Shown here: in pieces, positions 26,468 through 33,537 of the stretch
How the letters are laid out: the number at the start of each line of letters is the position of its first letter
Numbering within the stretch: position 1 is the stretch's first letter
DNA from: a virus
Direction: 5' to 3' (one strand)
Virus record (IMG/VR): IMGVR_UViG_3300046000_004657
Coordinates: 1-35,196 of that record
DNA length: 35,196 nt
Translations under genes and position numbers: made by a program
The notes under the pieces: generated by a model
What the model saw: only the letters and a program-made list of their open reading frames with translations
Database searches by the model: none
Told to the model about the DNA's origin: nothing

Positions 26468-27255
26468 GCTTTCAAGACTTTGCAAGAGCTCATGGTTTGC
26501 TGATAAAAGACCTAGTGTTAGATCGTTGGGTAAGGGTTGGGACTGAAGACCACCCGAGAAAACAGAATGGCGCGTATATCTTTGATGGCCATAAGGGGGC
26601 ACTTATAAATTTCGCAGTTCATGACAAACACATACTTTTTAAGTCTGAGGAACCATTTATTCCTGATCCCAATGCACACGCAAAGAAGTTGGCTGCCAAA
26701 CAAGAAGCCGAGCTCCGCCAGCGCAAGGCAGCACAAAAGGCCGCATTCATCATGAATAACGCAGTAAAGGAGCAACACCCCTACCTAATCCGCAAGGGTT
26801 TCGTGGACAAGGGGTTGATCTGGAATGATCTGTTGGTGTTACCCATGCGGATTTTGGGTAATTTAGTTGGATGTCAACTGATCTCTCAGGATGGCACTAA
26901 AAGATTTCTCTCAGGTCAGCGCACAAAAGGCGCATCCCTGGTCATCGACAACAAGGGTCGGAACATCTTGTGCGAGGGGTTTGCGACTGGAATGTCGGTG
27001 CGTAGGGCAATGAAACACCTTCGGGAGAGATACACCATCCATGTTTGCTTCTCTGCGGGGAACATGGTTGAGGTGGCCAAGAATCTGCGTGACCCGTTGG
27101 TGATCGCAGACAATGACCCAATGGGGATAGCGACTGCCAAGAAAATAGCCCCGCACTACTGGGTAGGCGAGGCCGGTGAGGACTTCAACGATACTGAGCA
27201 GAGAATCGGGACTGCATCCGCAGCCGACTCCCTGCGTGGTTATTTAGGCCAATAA
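26464..27255 (+). CDS. TOPRIM primase
   Basis: 263 aa. The C-terminal TOPRIM domain has ILCEGFATGMSV (Glu171), VIADNDPMG (Asp216, Asp218) and GEDFND. The N-terminal part (about 20-60) resembles the zinc-binding segment of phage primases but shows no Cys. RNA primer synthesis for phage replication is likely from the TOPRIM family; the missing zinc ligands are a difference from DnaG. It follows the helicase directly and ends with a 16-bp convergent overlap with the next leftward gene. Confidence 0.8.
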   Translation: MSFQDFARAHGLLIKDLVLDRWVRVGTEDHPRKQNGAYIFDGHKGALINFAVHDKHILFKSEEPFIPDPNAHAKKLAAKQEAELRQRKAAQKAAFIMNNAVKEQHPYLIRKGFVDKGLIWNDLLVLPMRILGNLVGCQLISQDGTKRFLSGQRTKGASLVIDNKGRNILCEGFATGMSVRRAMKHLRERYTIHVCFSAGNMVEVAKNLRDPLVIADNDPMGIATAKKIAPHYWVGEAGEDFNDTEQRIGTASAADSLRGYLGQ

Positions 27256-27728
27256 GGATAATACTTACCCTCTGCGGTGAATGTCCACATATTGGTTTCT
27301 ATGTTTTCATCTGCTGATTCGTCAGAGTAGTAATACTCCACATCCCTGCTTACTGCGCGAACAAGATTGTGCAGGGCATCGTCAAACGCGCCTTTGGCAT
27401 CGCCTGTGCGTTTGAATTCATCATAGAAGTGGGCAAAGAGCTCGCAGTCAAGCCACAAGCCTGTGGGCATGGCATCCCTGTCCTGCTCAGAGAGTTTGAT
27501 CCCTCTGAAGTGACGTTGTTCTGCGTCAGTCTTAACATAGCCCCGACCATCGCCAAGATTCCAGTCACGCAAAGTGACATTGAAGTGGTCGCAGAATGCT
27601 TTTAAACTGCCCTTGGCTTCGTCAAACCAAGGATACTCAGAGTTTGTCCTATACCAGTCACGCGCATTCCTCTTGGCTTGCTCGTCCAGCTCATGAAACT
27701 GGAATACTTGTAGTTCAACGACTTCCAT
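27240..27728 (-). CDS. Conserved phage hypothetical protein (acidic, Trp/Tyr-rich)
   Basis: 162 aa from the ATG at 27728, with GAGGAG upstream. VFQFHELDEQAKRNARDWY, YPWFDEAKGSLKAFCDHF, RGIKL and TGDAKGAFDDAL recall a family often found in phage and mobile-element early regions. No catalytic motif is known. Last gene of the large leftward cluster; its tail overlaps the primase gene by 16 bp. Confidence 0.68.
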   Translation of the reverse strand: MEVVELQVFQFHELDEQAKRNARDWYRTNSEYPWFDEAKGSLKAFCDHFNVTLRDWNLGDGRGYVKTDAEQRHFRGIKLSEQDRDAMPTGLWLDCELFAHFYDEFKRTGDAKGAFDDALHNLVRAVSRDVEYYYSDESADENIETNMWTFTAEGKYYPYWPK

Positions 27729-27930
27729 TTGTGATCTCCTCAAAGTTTGGGATAAGTTGTTCAAATTTCTCTAGCACTTGGGCGCGTGTCCCAGTCAGGT
27801 CAAATTCCTTCTTAATGATCGAGTAGCAACTGCGTCCTGAATGGCGCATTCCCTTGATCTCAAGTTGTAAACCTTTCCGCAGCGTAAGCATTCTTGCGAC
27901 TGCAATTTGGTCAAAGTCAGTCAAGATCAT
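27715..27930 (-). CDS. Small conserved hypothetical protein
   Basis: 71 aa. MLTLRKGLQLEIKGMRHSGRSCYSIIKKEF recalls a small family in phages and plasmids that may bind nucleic acid. AGGTGG lies upstream of the ATG. Overlaps the next gene downstream by 14 bp and the upstream one by ATGA. Confidence 0.6.
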   Translation of the reverse strand: MILTDFDQIAVARMLTLRKGLQLEIKGMRHSGRSCYSIIKKEFDLTGTRAQVLEKFEQLIPNFEEITNGSR

Positions 27931-28106
27931 GCGTCCACCTGTTCAATATCCCAGACTTCTGTTTCCATGTCTTCTGGCTTTAGGTTGTGATCGTGGAAAT
28001 GCTGAATCATTGCGTATTCAATGTTGTCTTTCTCTGTGCCATCTTCCACTTCAATAGTGACTTCGCGGTAAAGTTTGCAGACTACTGTTCCTGAGTATGT
28101 TTTCAT
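27927..28106 (-). CDS. Small acidic hypothetical protein
   Basis: 59 aa, GAGGAA before the ATG. Begins MKTYSGTVVCKLYREVTIEV; the first half looks like beta strands and the rest is acidic with several His. It fills the gap between coupled genes with ATGA downstream, which supports it. No family known. Confidence 0.6.
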   Translation of the reverse strand: MKTYSGTVVCKLYREVTIEVEDGTEKDNIEYAMIQHFHDHNLKPEDMETEVWDIEQVDA

Positions 28107-28274
28107 TTATTCCTCGTTAATTGGTTCGTCAACATCTGACTGGGTGTAATGGCCTAGCACTACTGGGTTGTATTTGGCGAGAACGGCATCTACGCACTTG
28201 TCGCAGACTCGGGCAAGGGGAATCCCCTGCCCATCGTATTCCCACCACGAATAGCCTTCGTGTTCGTGGTGCAT
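28107..28274 (-). CDS. Small conserved protein with CxxC (EYDGQGIPLARVCDKC type)
   Basis: 55 aa. MHHEHEGYSWWEYDGQGI, then LARVCDKCVDAVLAKY and a VDEPI tail. I recall this pattern from many phages and mobile elements. GGAGG lies upstream. Its stop abuts the next gene's start. The CxxC may bind metal or be redox active; function unknown. Confidence 0.7.
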   Translation of the reverse strand: MHHEHEGYSWWEYDGQGIPLARVCDKCVDAVLAKYNPVVLGHYTQSDVDEPINEE

Positions 28275-28276
28275 GG

Positions 28277-28894
28277 TCAGCCTCCAAAGTTAGTGGGCAT
28301 ATGGTCGAAACCATTGCGTTCAAAGTACTGGTCAACCTTGTGGTTAATGACTGGAAAATCGTCTTCGTCTGTTTCTACATCTGCGGTGTAAAACTGTTCC
28401 ATCTTTTCGCAAGTATCTACACCATCTGTGTAGAAACCGATATAGCCCATACCCTGCTCGATGTAAGTGGCCTCAACCTTGAATCCCATCTCTTCAAGGG
28501 CATAGTAGATTTGCATTGGCGGTGCCCATGCGGTATCAAAGAAGATAGTCACTTGGTTGTCTGCGAGGATGAATGGCACATCTTCGTCTAAAGTCTTAGC
28601 GTCCCACTTCGTGCCCCATTCACCTGTGCAGAATGAATACCAGTCTTTGTATCCATATTTCTTAAGGTTTTCATTTTGGGCAATTTCGAGAGCAGCTTGC
28701 TCGGGAGTATCTTTGCCTAACCATCCTGATGTGATCATCAGGGCTTCGGGTATGGGCTTGATCAGGTTAAAGATTCCGGCACTCTCTCTAGCTTCATGAG
28801 CTCGCGCGAGCTCCTTCACGATCTCTGCGAGTTTCTTTTCAGAATCAGCAGTAGTAGCAACAAGTTTCAATGAGTTGGCACACCAATTTGGCAT
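28277..28894 (-). CDS. Api92-like (DUF1281-like) protein
   Basis: 205 aa, GGAG before the ATG. It starts MPNWCANSLKL, the signature of the Api92/YubB-like family found in phages and plasmids. Later features include EWGTKWDAK, FDTAWAPP and a Tyr/Phe-rich core, with an acidic C-terminus. Biochemical role unknown. The gene contains a 16-bp perfect palindrome (28798-28813) in its coding sequence. Confidence 0.78.
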   Translation of the reverse strand: MPNWCANSLKLVATTADSEKKLAEIVKELARAHEARESAGIFNLIKPIPEALMITSGWLGKDTPEQAALEIAQNENLKKYGYKDWYSFCTGEWGTKWDAKTLDEDVPFILADNQVTIFFDTAWAPPMQIYYALEEMGFKVEATYIEQGMGYIGFYTDGVDTCEKMEQFYTADVETDEDDFPVINHKVDQYFERNGFDHMPTNFGG

Positions 28895-28927
28895 TTTGTT
28901 TCTCCAGTTAAGTTAAAGGGACGAATC

Positions 28928-28966
28928 GCGGAAAATTCCGCCCAAAGCCCCGACCCGCGAGGCTTC
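28928..28966 (-). repeat. Intergenic stem-loops, copy 1 of a repeated hairpin
   Basis: In the 77-bp gap just after the stop of the 28972 gene. AAAGCCCCG...GAGGCTTC (28944-28966) forms an AAGCC/GGCTT stem and recurs at 31344-31366. A second hairpin, GCGGAA/TTCCGC (28928-28941), follows on the transcript. Neither has a clear T-run; mRNA processing or weak termination is possible. Confidence 0.5.
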
Positions 28967-28971
28967 AGGAG

Positions 28972-29361
28972 TTACTTTGCAAAGTAGGCAGGGTCTTTGG
29001 CGAATTCCAATGCGTCATGCCACACACCATGCGCGTCAGCCAGCCCTGAGTAGTATTCATTGCCATACTCTTCGCAGAATTTGTCATGGTTTTCTGCGCG
29101 TAAGAATGCTTCAACTACATGAGGTGGTGCACCGCTAACATTGCTTTGGTATGCGTCCATAAAAGCAATTTCTTCGTTTGTTAAATTGCGTTGAATGGGG
29201 TAAATATCGCGTTTGATCTCGCGAGCAAACTGGTCGTGAACAGCAACTATGAATTCGTTGTTCGCTACTGTCACTCGAACACATCCGTATTCTTGCCCTT
29301 TGCCAATATCAATGATGTGATTGTCTTCGTCAAATGTGATGCGGTGTTTTGATTCGATCAT
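28972..29361 (-). CDS. Hypothetical protein, acidic
   Basis: 129 aa, ATGA coupled to the gene upstream. Starts MIESKHRITFDEDNHIIDIG; the first half is probably beta-rich, the second half is helical with many Glu, Asp, His and Tyr. No family recognised. An anti-defence role is a possibility for this gene cluster only from position. Confidence 0.6.
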   Translation of the reverse strand: MIESKHRITFDEDNHIIDIGKGQEYGCVRVTVANNEFIVAVHDQFAREIKRDIYPIQRNLTNEEIAFMDAYQSNVSGAPPHVVEAFLRAENHDKFCEEYGNEYYSGLADAHGVWHDALEFAKDPAYFAK

Positions 29362-29960
29362 GTTAATTGCTCCTCAATGTAGGCGGGATTGCCTGTTTCT
29401 TCGTGGTAAAACTTGGCTTCTTTTTCGGCAGCAGACCTATTCTTAAATTCGCCTAAAAGTGTGCCATTGTGGTTTTTTACTTGGTATTGCGCTACCAAAT
29501 AAACTGGTTCAAGGTCGATCATCCATTCGTAGTTGTCCATACCTGTGACTGGGTCAACTTTGTAAACATTGATTTGATACCATCCGTCCTCATCAGGGCA
29601 ATGGATATTGAACGAATGTTCGTCTGTGCCATACCACCAGTCACCTTCCTCGACAATCTCAGCCTTGTATTTTTGAATCAGCTCGTTGGCAGTTTGTTGT
29701 AACTGTTCGTTTTCTTCTTTGTAGTCAAAGTCTAGGTCTGCACTAATGAAGTAGAGGCTTCGTCCGTCCTTCAGCGTGAGGTAGCAAAATGGATGGTCAT
29801 CAGAATCGGCAGGGTCATTGCCTTGGGTCGCGCCCTCGAGCTCCTGCGCGGTGATGTAGAGGTCATCATCTAGCGTGTCGTAATTGCTGAAGGTGGTAGA
29901 GGCAGGGATTGACAATCCCTCCTCTGCAAGGTCATCTCTCATGCGGATGGTGCAGTTCAT
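29358..29960 (-). CDS. Hypothetical strongly acidic protein
   Basis: 200 aa, with AAGGAG before the ATG and ATGA overlaps on both sides. Very Asp/Glu-rich, with Tyr- and Trp-rich strands (DGWYQINVYKVD, YQVKNHNGTLLGEFKNRSAA). The charge could fit a DNA mimic, but there is no family match. Function unknown. Confidence 0.62.
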   Translation of the reverse strand: MNCTIRMRDDLAEEGLSIPASTTFSNYDTLDDDLYITAQELEGATQGNDPADSDDHPFCYLTLKDGRSLYFISADLDFDYKEENEQLQQTANELIQKYKAEIVEEGDWWYGTDEHSFNIHCPDEDGWYQINVYKVDPVTGMDNYEWMIDLEPVYLVAQYQVKNHNGTLLGEFKNRSAAEKEAKFYHEETGNPAYIEEQLT

Positions 29961-30415
29961 TTGTCCAGCTCCTTTTTGACAAGTTTGATAATGTGTGCGT
30001 GTGTGGTTTTCTTTGGGCAGACCATCTCAAAGTAGCGTTCACCGACTCGGGCGCACCATGTGTAGAGGTCATCTGTTTGGCACTCAATGACGCGAAAGGA
30101 CTCGGTTGTCCCTGCTTGCGTCCAGTCTGCAGGCATAAGGACTTCGAGCAATTCCCAAAATCTTTGCTTAGTTATTTCCTTTGGCGGTTCACCTCTGTTA
30201 ATACGCATAGCCTCGTAGCGTTGGCGAGACTGGCGACTGTCTTCGTCTGCCTGTCTGACTCGTTCGAGATAGCTTGTATCGGTTTCGCCAATGGCATGGT
30301 CACTCATCCCGTCATTGCCAGTTCCAAGTTGGTTGTAGGCCTCATAGGCCTTCTCCCAGTTTGGGTATGTGCCAATGATTCGGCCTGATTCCTTGTGGAC
30401 TATTTCATGTGTCAT
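29957..30415 (-). CDS. Hypothetical protein, possibly DUF1419-like
   Basis: 152 aa. The ITKQRFWELLEVLMPADW, TESFRVIE and ARVGERYFEM segments resemble a family I recall as DUF1419 in rhizobial and phage DNA; this is uncertain. The N-terminal 25 residues look like a separate small domain (HKESGRIIGTYPNWEKA). ATGA overlap downstream. Confidence 0.6.
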   Translation of the reverse strand: MTHEIVHKESGRIIGTYPNWEKAYEAYNQLGTGNDGMSDHAIGETDTSYLERVRQADEDSRQSRQRYEAMRINRGEPPKEITKQRFWELLEVLMPADWTQAGTTESFRVIECQTDDLYTWCARVGERYFEMVCPKKTTHAHIIKLVKKELDK

Positions 30416-30426
30416 GGTTTTGCTCC

Positions 30427-30639
30427 TTATGATGAAAAGGTTTTGCCTTCTCTTGTGATCATTGGGGTGAGATAAATTGTGGGATCGCTTCCATAAGACT
30501 CTGAGGAAGTCTCATAGTCTTTGACAAGACAAATGCACTCATTTGAAATGACAATGCACTGGCCATTCTTGAGGATGATGAAATCACAGATCACACCACC
30601 TCCAGTATTTTCAGAAAAAGATCTTTCTACATATTCCAT
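30427..30639 (-). CDS. Small hypothetical protein
   Basis: 70 aa; AAGGAGG before the ATG. Beta-rich (GGVICDFIILKNGQCIVIS), with four Cys? only three are visible in the core. No family known. Overlaps the upstream gene by 13 bp. Confidence 0.55.
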   Translation of the reverse strand: MEYVERSFSENTGGGVICDFIILKNGQCIVISNECICLVKDYETSSESYGSDPTIYLTPMITREGKTFSS

Positions 30640-30824
30640 GATCGTGCCTCCTTGCGTCCTTGCTCAAACCAATAGATAAATTGGTCGCGATAAATTGGGT
30701 ATTGCTGCAATAAATTGCTGAAGGTCTGACGAATGGCAATAGACCTTTGGACTGGGGCTCGTTCATAACGATAGCCCAGTTCAATCAATTCGTGTTCGGT
30801 CTTGACAAACTGGGCTTCGGTCAT
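30627..30824 (-). CDS. Small hypothetical helical protein
   Basis: 65 aa. MTEAQFVKTEHELIELGYRYERA then a basic, aromatic helix (FSNLLQQYPIYRDQFIYWF). ATGA overlap with the upstream small membrane gene. No family known. Confidence 0.58.
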   Translation of the reverse strand: MTEAQFVKTEHELIELGYRYERAPVQRSIAIRQTFSNLLQQYPIYRDQFIYWFEQGRKEARSWNM

Positions 30825-30967
30825 GAGAGCACCATGACGCTGATAAACACGACTGCAAGGCAGACGAACAAGGCAATGAGAAGGTCATAGCCTGCTTGAG
30901 CTCGCGCCTGTCTGCGTTCGTGCAGGAGCTCCTCGCGCAGGGTCATTGTGTGGCGGTAATATTTCAT
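30821..30967 (-). CDS. Tiny membrane protein
   Basis: 48 aa. A charged N-terminal half (LREELLHERRQARAQ) is followed by one hydrophobic segment (about residues 28-47: DLLIALFVCLAVVFISVMVL). Both ends are ATGA overlaps with neighbours, and GGAGG is upstream. Function unknown; single-span inner-membrane protein. Confidence 0.6.
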   Translation of the reverse strand: MKYYRHTMTLREELLHERRQARAQAGYDLLIALFVCLAVVFISVMVLS

Positions 30968-31143
30968 GCGTCCTCCAATAAGGCCAGTTCAATTTTCTTG
31001 AGAGTTGCAGGGGAAATGTTCAGCCAGTTTGACTGGCCGAGCTCGGAATACAGTTTGATCTTGATCTGTCCACAATCCTGCGGTGGCAGGGGGATGGCCT
31101 TGATCAACTGGGCTTCCATGTATTTGTATTCAACGTCTGTCAT
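30964..31143 (-). CDS. Small hypothetical protein
   Basis: 59 aa from the ATG at 31143 (AGGAG upstream); a frame from 31167 runs into the preceding gene. MTDVEYKYMEAQLIKAI then ISPATLKKIELALLEDA at the end. Helical. No family known. Confidence 0.58.
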   Translation of the reverse strand: MTDVEYKYMEAQLIKAIPLPPQDCGQIKIKLYSELGQSNWLNISPATLKKIELALLEDA

Positions 31144-31145
31144 GT

Positions 31146-31313
31146 TCACTCCTGTGTGATGTGGCAAACAGTATTGCCATTGGAATCGCGGGCGGAATCA
31201 GGCAGGACTTCGCAGTCCCTGTAATAGTTCGCAAGACGTTCAAGTAGTTCAGCCATCTCGCGAGGGTTGTCCTCGAATGCTGAGTTATTGGTATCAATGG
31301 TTATCGTTATCAC
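31146..31313 (-). CDS. Small conserved phage protein (NSAFEDNPREMAELL type)
   Basis: 55 aa from the GTG at 31313, chosen for AAGGAG six bases upstream and because the longer upstream frame has unrelated composition. ITITIDTNNSAFEDNPREMAELLERLANYY and DSNGNTVCHI match a common small phage family of unknown role. The first strand and helix suggest an alpha/beta mini-domain. Confidence 0.66.
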   Translation of the reverse strand: MITITIDTNNSAFEDNPREMAELLERLANYYRDCEVLPDSARDSNGNTVCHITQE

Positions 31314-31343
31314 AAGTTCTCCTTTGGTTGGTGGGTAATCCTC

Positions 31344-31366
31344 AAAGCCCCGCACGCGAGGCTTCA
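31344..31366 (-). repeat. Repeated hairpin, copy 2
   Basis: AAAGCCCCG then GAGGCTTCA with an AAGCC/GGCTT stem, nearly identical to 28944-28966 and in the same place relative to the upstream gene (9-12 bp after its stop). No T-run. Confidence 0.5.
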
Positions 31367-31374
31367 AGCATGAC

Positions 31375-31602
31375 TCAGGCATCGTCAAGCAAATACTGGC
31401 TTCGTTGGTTCCAGTCAGCCTGTTCTGCCATTTGTTCTTCAATGATGTGTGGGGCACTGTGTTCGGCGTCCTTGATTGAATCGGCGTTCCATCCTGTATA
31501 GGACTCGCACTCTTGTTCAAAGAAGAGCTCATAGACTTCAGCATCGTGATCAAACTTTGCCCAAATCTCATAGCCGTTTTTCTTGAGGATTAGTTTTGAC
31601 AT
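31375..31602 (-). CDS. Small hypothetical protein
   Basis: 75 aa, AGGAG upstream. Starts MSKLILKKNGYEIWAKFDHD, suggesting beta strands, then an acidic helix rich in Glu and Ala. No family known. Confidence 0.6.
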   Translation of the reverse strand: MSKLILKKNGYEIWAKFDHDAEVYELFFEQECESYTGWNADSIKDAEHSAPHIIEEQMAEQADWNQRSQYLLDDA

Positions 31603-31605
31603 GGT

Positions 31606-32010
31606 TCATTCTCCTAAGTGTTTGAGGGTCTGTAACTGTTGTCCGATTCCCTGACCCTTGAGAGGGAGGCGAACATTGGGGAAACCTTTAACGGCACTCG
31701 CGTAGTCAGCTCCTGCAAGGACTGTGATCTCGCGGTCATATGCACCTAACATCTTTAACTGGGCTTGCACGATCTCCGCCCACTCAGCGCGTTCGGCCTT
31801 GGTCATGTTGCAGAGGGCTTTGTCATAGGGCGCGTATTGTGCGTGAGGCATAACAACACCATGAAGAGCAGAGAGGATGATCACATCTGCTTCAGCTCGT
31901 TCAGAGGCGCGTAGAGCAAACTTGAAGGCTTGACCTTGATAGAGGTCGCGTCCCTTTGCAGGGCGGTCTAGCTTCTTGTTACTGCAGGCTATAAGGTAGA
32001 GAGGCTTCAT
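31606..32010 (-). CDS. DUF6884-like protein
   Basis: 134 aa; AAGGAG before the ATG. LIACSNKKLDRPAKGRDLYQG near the N-terminus, ILSALHGVVMPHA and APYDKAL fit a family I recall as DUF6884, a possible nucleotide-binding fold. Its exact role is unknown. It is the first sizeable gene after the promoter at 32053-32082. Confidence 0.68.
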   Translation of the reverse strand: MKPLYLIACSNKKLDRPAKGRDLYQGQAFKFALRASERAEADVIILSALHGVVMPHAQYAPYDKALCNMTKAERAEWAEIVQAQLKMLGAYDREITVLAGADYASAVKGFPNVRLPLKGQGIGQQLQTLKHLGE

Positions 32011-32037
32011 TAACTTACTCCTTTAAATTGATTGACT

Positions 32038-32082
32038 AACACATGAATAACGATTACGCCATGTCATGTGTTGACCTGTCAA
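32038..32082 (-). promoter_or_regulatory. Candidate promoter with flanking operator dyad for leftward cluster
   Basis: Minus strand TTGACA (32082-32077), 18-nt spacer, CGTAAT (32058-32053). AACACATGA (32038-32046) and TCATGTGTT (32064-32072) form a 9-bp inverted repeat whose arms flank the -10 box, a layout typical of repressor binding. Points to the 32010 start. Confidence 0.5.
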
Positions 32083-32106
32083 GAGTTTTATATAGGTTTT
32101 CTTAAA

Positions 32107-32277
32107 TTATTTTCTAAGGTGTTGCTGACGGAGCTCGCGGGTCTTTCGGACTGGGTTGTATCGTGCGTCCCACTCAGCTCGGGCGCGGGCTTCTCTCTTG
32201 CGGGTTTCCCAGTCCATAAGGGATAGCAGGACAAAGAAGAAGGCGGACATACCGAGGATTGAATAGAGGTAGTTCAT
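32107..32277 (-). CDS. Tiny N-terminal membrane-anchored protein
   Basis: 56 aa. A hydrophobic N-terminus (LYSILGMSAFFFVLLSLM) is followed by a highly basic tail (ETRKREARARAEW, VRKTRELRQQ). No good Shine-Dalgarno. It lies upstream of the leftward cluster and could be a membrane-tethered nucleic-acid or protein binder. Function unknown. Confidence 0.5.
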   Translation of the reverse strand: MNYLYSILGMSAFFFVLLSLMDWETRKREARARAEWDARYNPVRKTRELRQQHLRK

Positions 32278-32460
32278 AGGATTGTTTAGTTGTTACAAAG
32301 GTATAGACGGCAGGACTTGGAAAAGGTCAGGGCAGTTTGAGGAATATTTTGTAATGACAATTTAGGCAGCAGAGCTCATGACCAGTTCGGCCTGACTGGT
32401 TTGCATTGTTTCGCGCGGTCTGCTATGTTCGGGATTCCTAATTCATACCCATGAAACACC
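32278..32460 (+). promoter_or_regulatory. Gene-free region before terS with weak extended -10 promoter
   Basis: No ORF. TTGCAT (32401-32406), 17-nt spacer and TATGTT (32424-32429) with an extended TGC before the -10 could drive terS. ACCAGT (32381-32386) and ACTGGT (32395-32400) form a 6-bp dyad touching the -35 box. Nothing else clear is seen. Confidence 0.4.
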
Positions 32461-33192
32461 ATGCCCCAAAAACTTACTCGCACGCAAATCAGAGAAGGCC
32501 TTGATACCATTCCGATAGAACAGTTACTAACTAGCGGAGAAGGTAAGAGGCCAAAGATCACCAGTAAGCAAAGAGCATTTGCTCATGCCATTGCACTAGG
32601 AGAGAGTAAGGCACAAGCATATAGGGTCAGCCATAAGGCCAAGCCCAGTAAGAGAACACTGAGCTCAGAACCATACAGACTTGCCCGTGACCCGAGAATT
32701 GCCCGAGAGATCGAGGCCTACCAACTGGCTTTAGAGGCAGAGAAACATCGAAACCCCATTCAACTGAAGGCACTCTTGGTGCAACAGCTCGTCCAGCACT
32801 CACTTGATGAGGACTTTCCCCCTGCACAACGCATGAAGGCCTTACAGATGATAGGCAACCTATTCGAGGTCGGAGCATTCCTTGAACGAAAGGAGAGCAC
32901 GATCATCCACAAGAGCTCGGACATACGCACACGATTGCTTGAACGACTGGGTAAGGTCAGCGATGTGACGGCCAAGCAGGACGATGGGCTCACATTGCTT
33001 GAGGAAATCAGGGGTGATGGGCTTGCAGATCGTGCCCCTGACGCACCCACGGACGGGGTGGGCGCGCCTGCGGGCGGTGCGCGTGTGGGTGCACATACAC
33101 ATACTGTTTCACTCATCCAAACATCAAATAAAAACAGTGGGGGGGGTTCCCAAAATTCCAGCGACACTGTATTGGACTTTGATAAGGAATGA
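32461..33192 (+). CDS. terS: Terminase small subunit
   Basis: 243 aa. ITSKQRAFAHAIALGESKAQAYRVSH (about 33-58) is the HTH typical of phage TerS; RLARDPRIAREIEAYQ follows. The C-terminal 80 residues are Gly/Ala/Thr/Ser-rich and end acidic. TerS recognises the packaging site and regulates TerL. No Shine-Dalgarno is visible upstream. A run of eight G (33139-33146) lies near the end. Here the gene is separated from terL by two regulator genes. Confidence 0.8.
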   Translation: MPQKLTRTQIREGLDTIPIEQLLTSGEGKRPKITSKQRAFAHAIALGESKAQAYRVSHKAKPSKRTLSSEPYRLARDPRIAREIEAYQLALEAEKHRNPIQLKALLVQQLVQHSLDEDFPPAQRMKALQMIGNLFEVGAFLERKESTIIHKSSDIRTRLLERLGKVSDVTAKQDDGLTLLEEIRGDGLADRAPDAPTDGVGAPAGGARVGAHTHTVSLIQTSNKNSGGGSQNSSDTVLDFDKE

Positions 33193-33229
33193 CCCCCCTA
33201 TGTGTTTTCATACGAAAAAGGGCGGGGGG

Positions 33230-33251
33230 CATATTATCAGCTGATAATATG
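33230..33251. promoter_or_regulatory. Perfect 22-bp palindrome, operator-like dyad copy 2
   Basis: CATATTATCAG followed directly by its exact reverse complement. It lies in the gap between terS and the LexA-like gene, 62 bp before the chosen start. The half-sites recur at 21587-21607. Confidence 0.65.
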
Positions 33252-33312
33252 AAACTTACTGATTTCTTACAAAATGATCCAACAAACTTACGATGCGTGT
33301 ATAGGGGCGTGT

Positions 33313-33537
33313 ATGACTGAGAAGCAGAGGACTGTGTTCCTTGTGATAGATGAGTATTGGAGGAACTATGGATATGGGCCTTCTATAGATGACATCATGT
33401 TTCACACTGGGGACAGAGGGCGCGGGAATGTTCATCGGGTTGTGAAGAAGCTCTGTGACTTAGGGATATGCCGGCGGGCTAAGAATTCGGCACGTAGTGT
33501 GCGCCCGTCTTACTTGAAACTTAGGAACTTGCCATGA
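33313..33537 (+). CDS. LexA-N-like winged-helix protein
   Basis: 74 aa from the ATG at 33313, with AGGGG upstream; an earlier ATG at 33274 has no ribosome site. MTEKQRTVFLVIDEYWRNYGYGPSIDDIM then GNVHRVVKKLCDLGIC matches the DNA-binding half of LexA. The autoproteolysis domain is absent. It is probably a transcription regulator; ATGA-coupled to the XRE gene. Confidence 0.72.
   Translation: MTEKQRTVFLVIDEYWRNYGYGPSIDDIMFHTGDRGRGNVHRVVKKLCDLGICRRAKNSARSVRPSYLKLRNLP

Noticed and set aside
28121-28591. 156-codon rightward ORF
   Set aside because: Shadow of the Api92-like and CxxC genes, which have clear starts and motifs.
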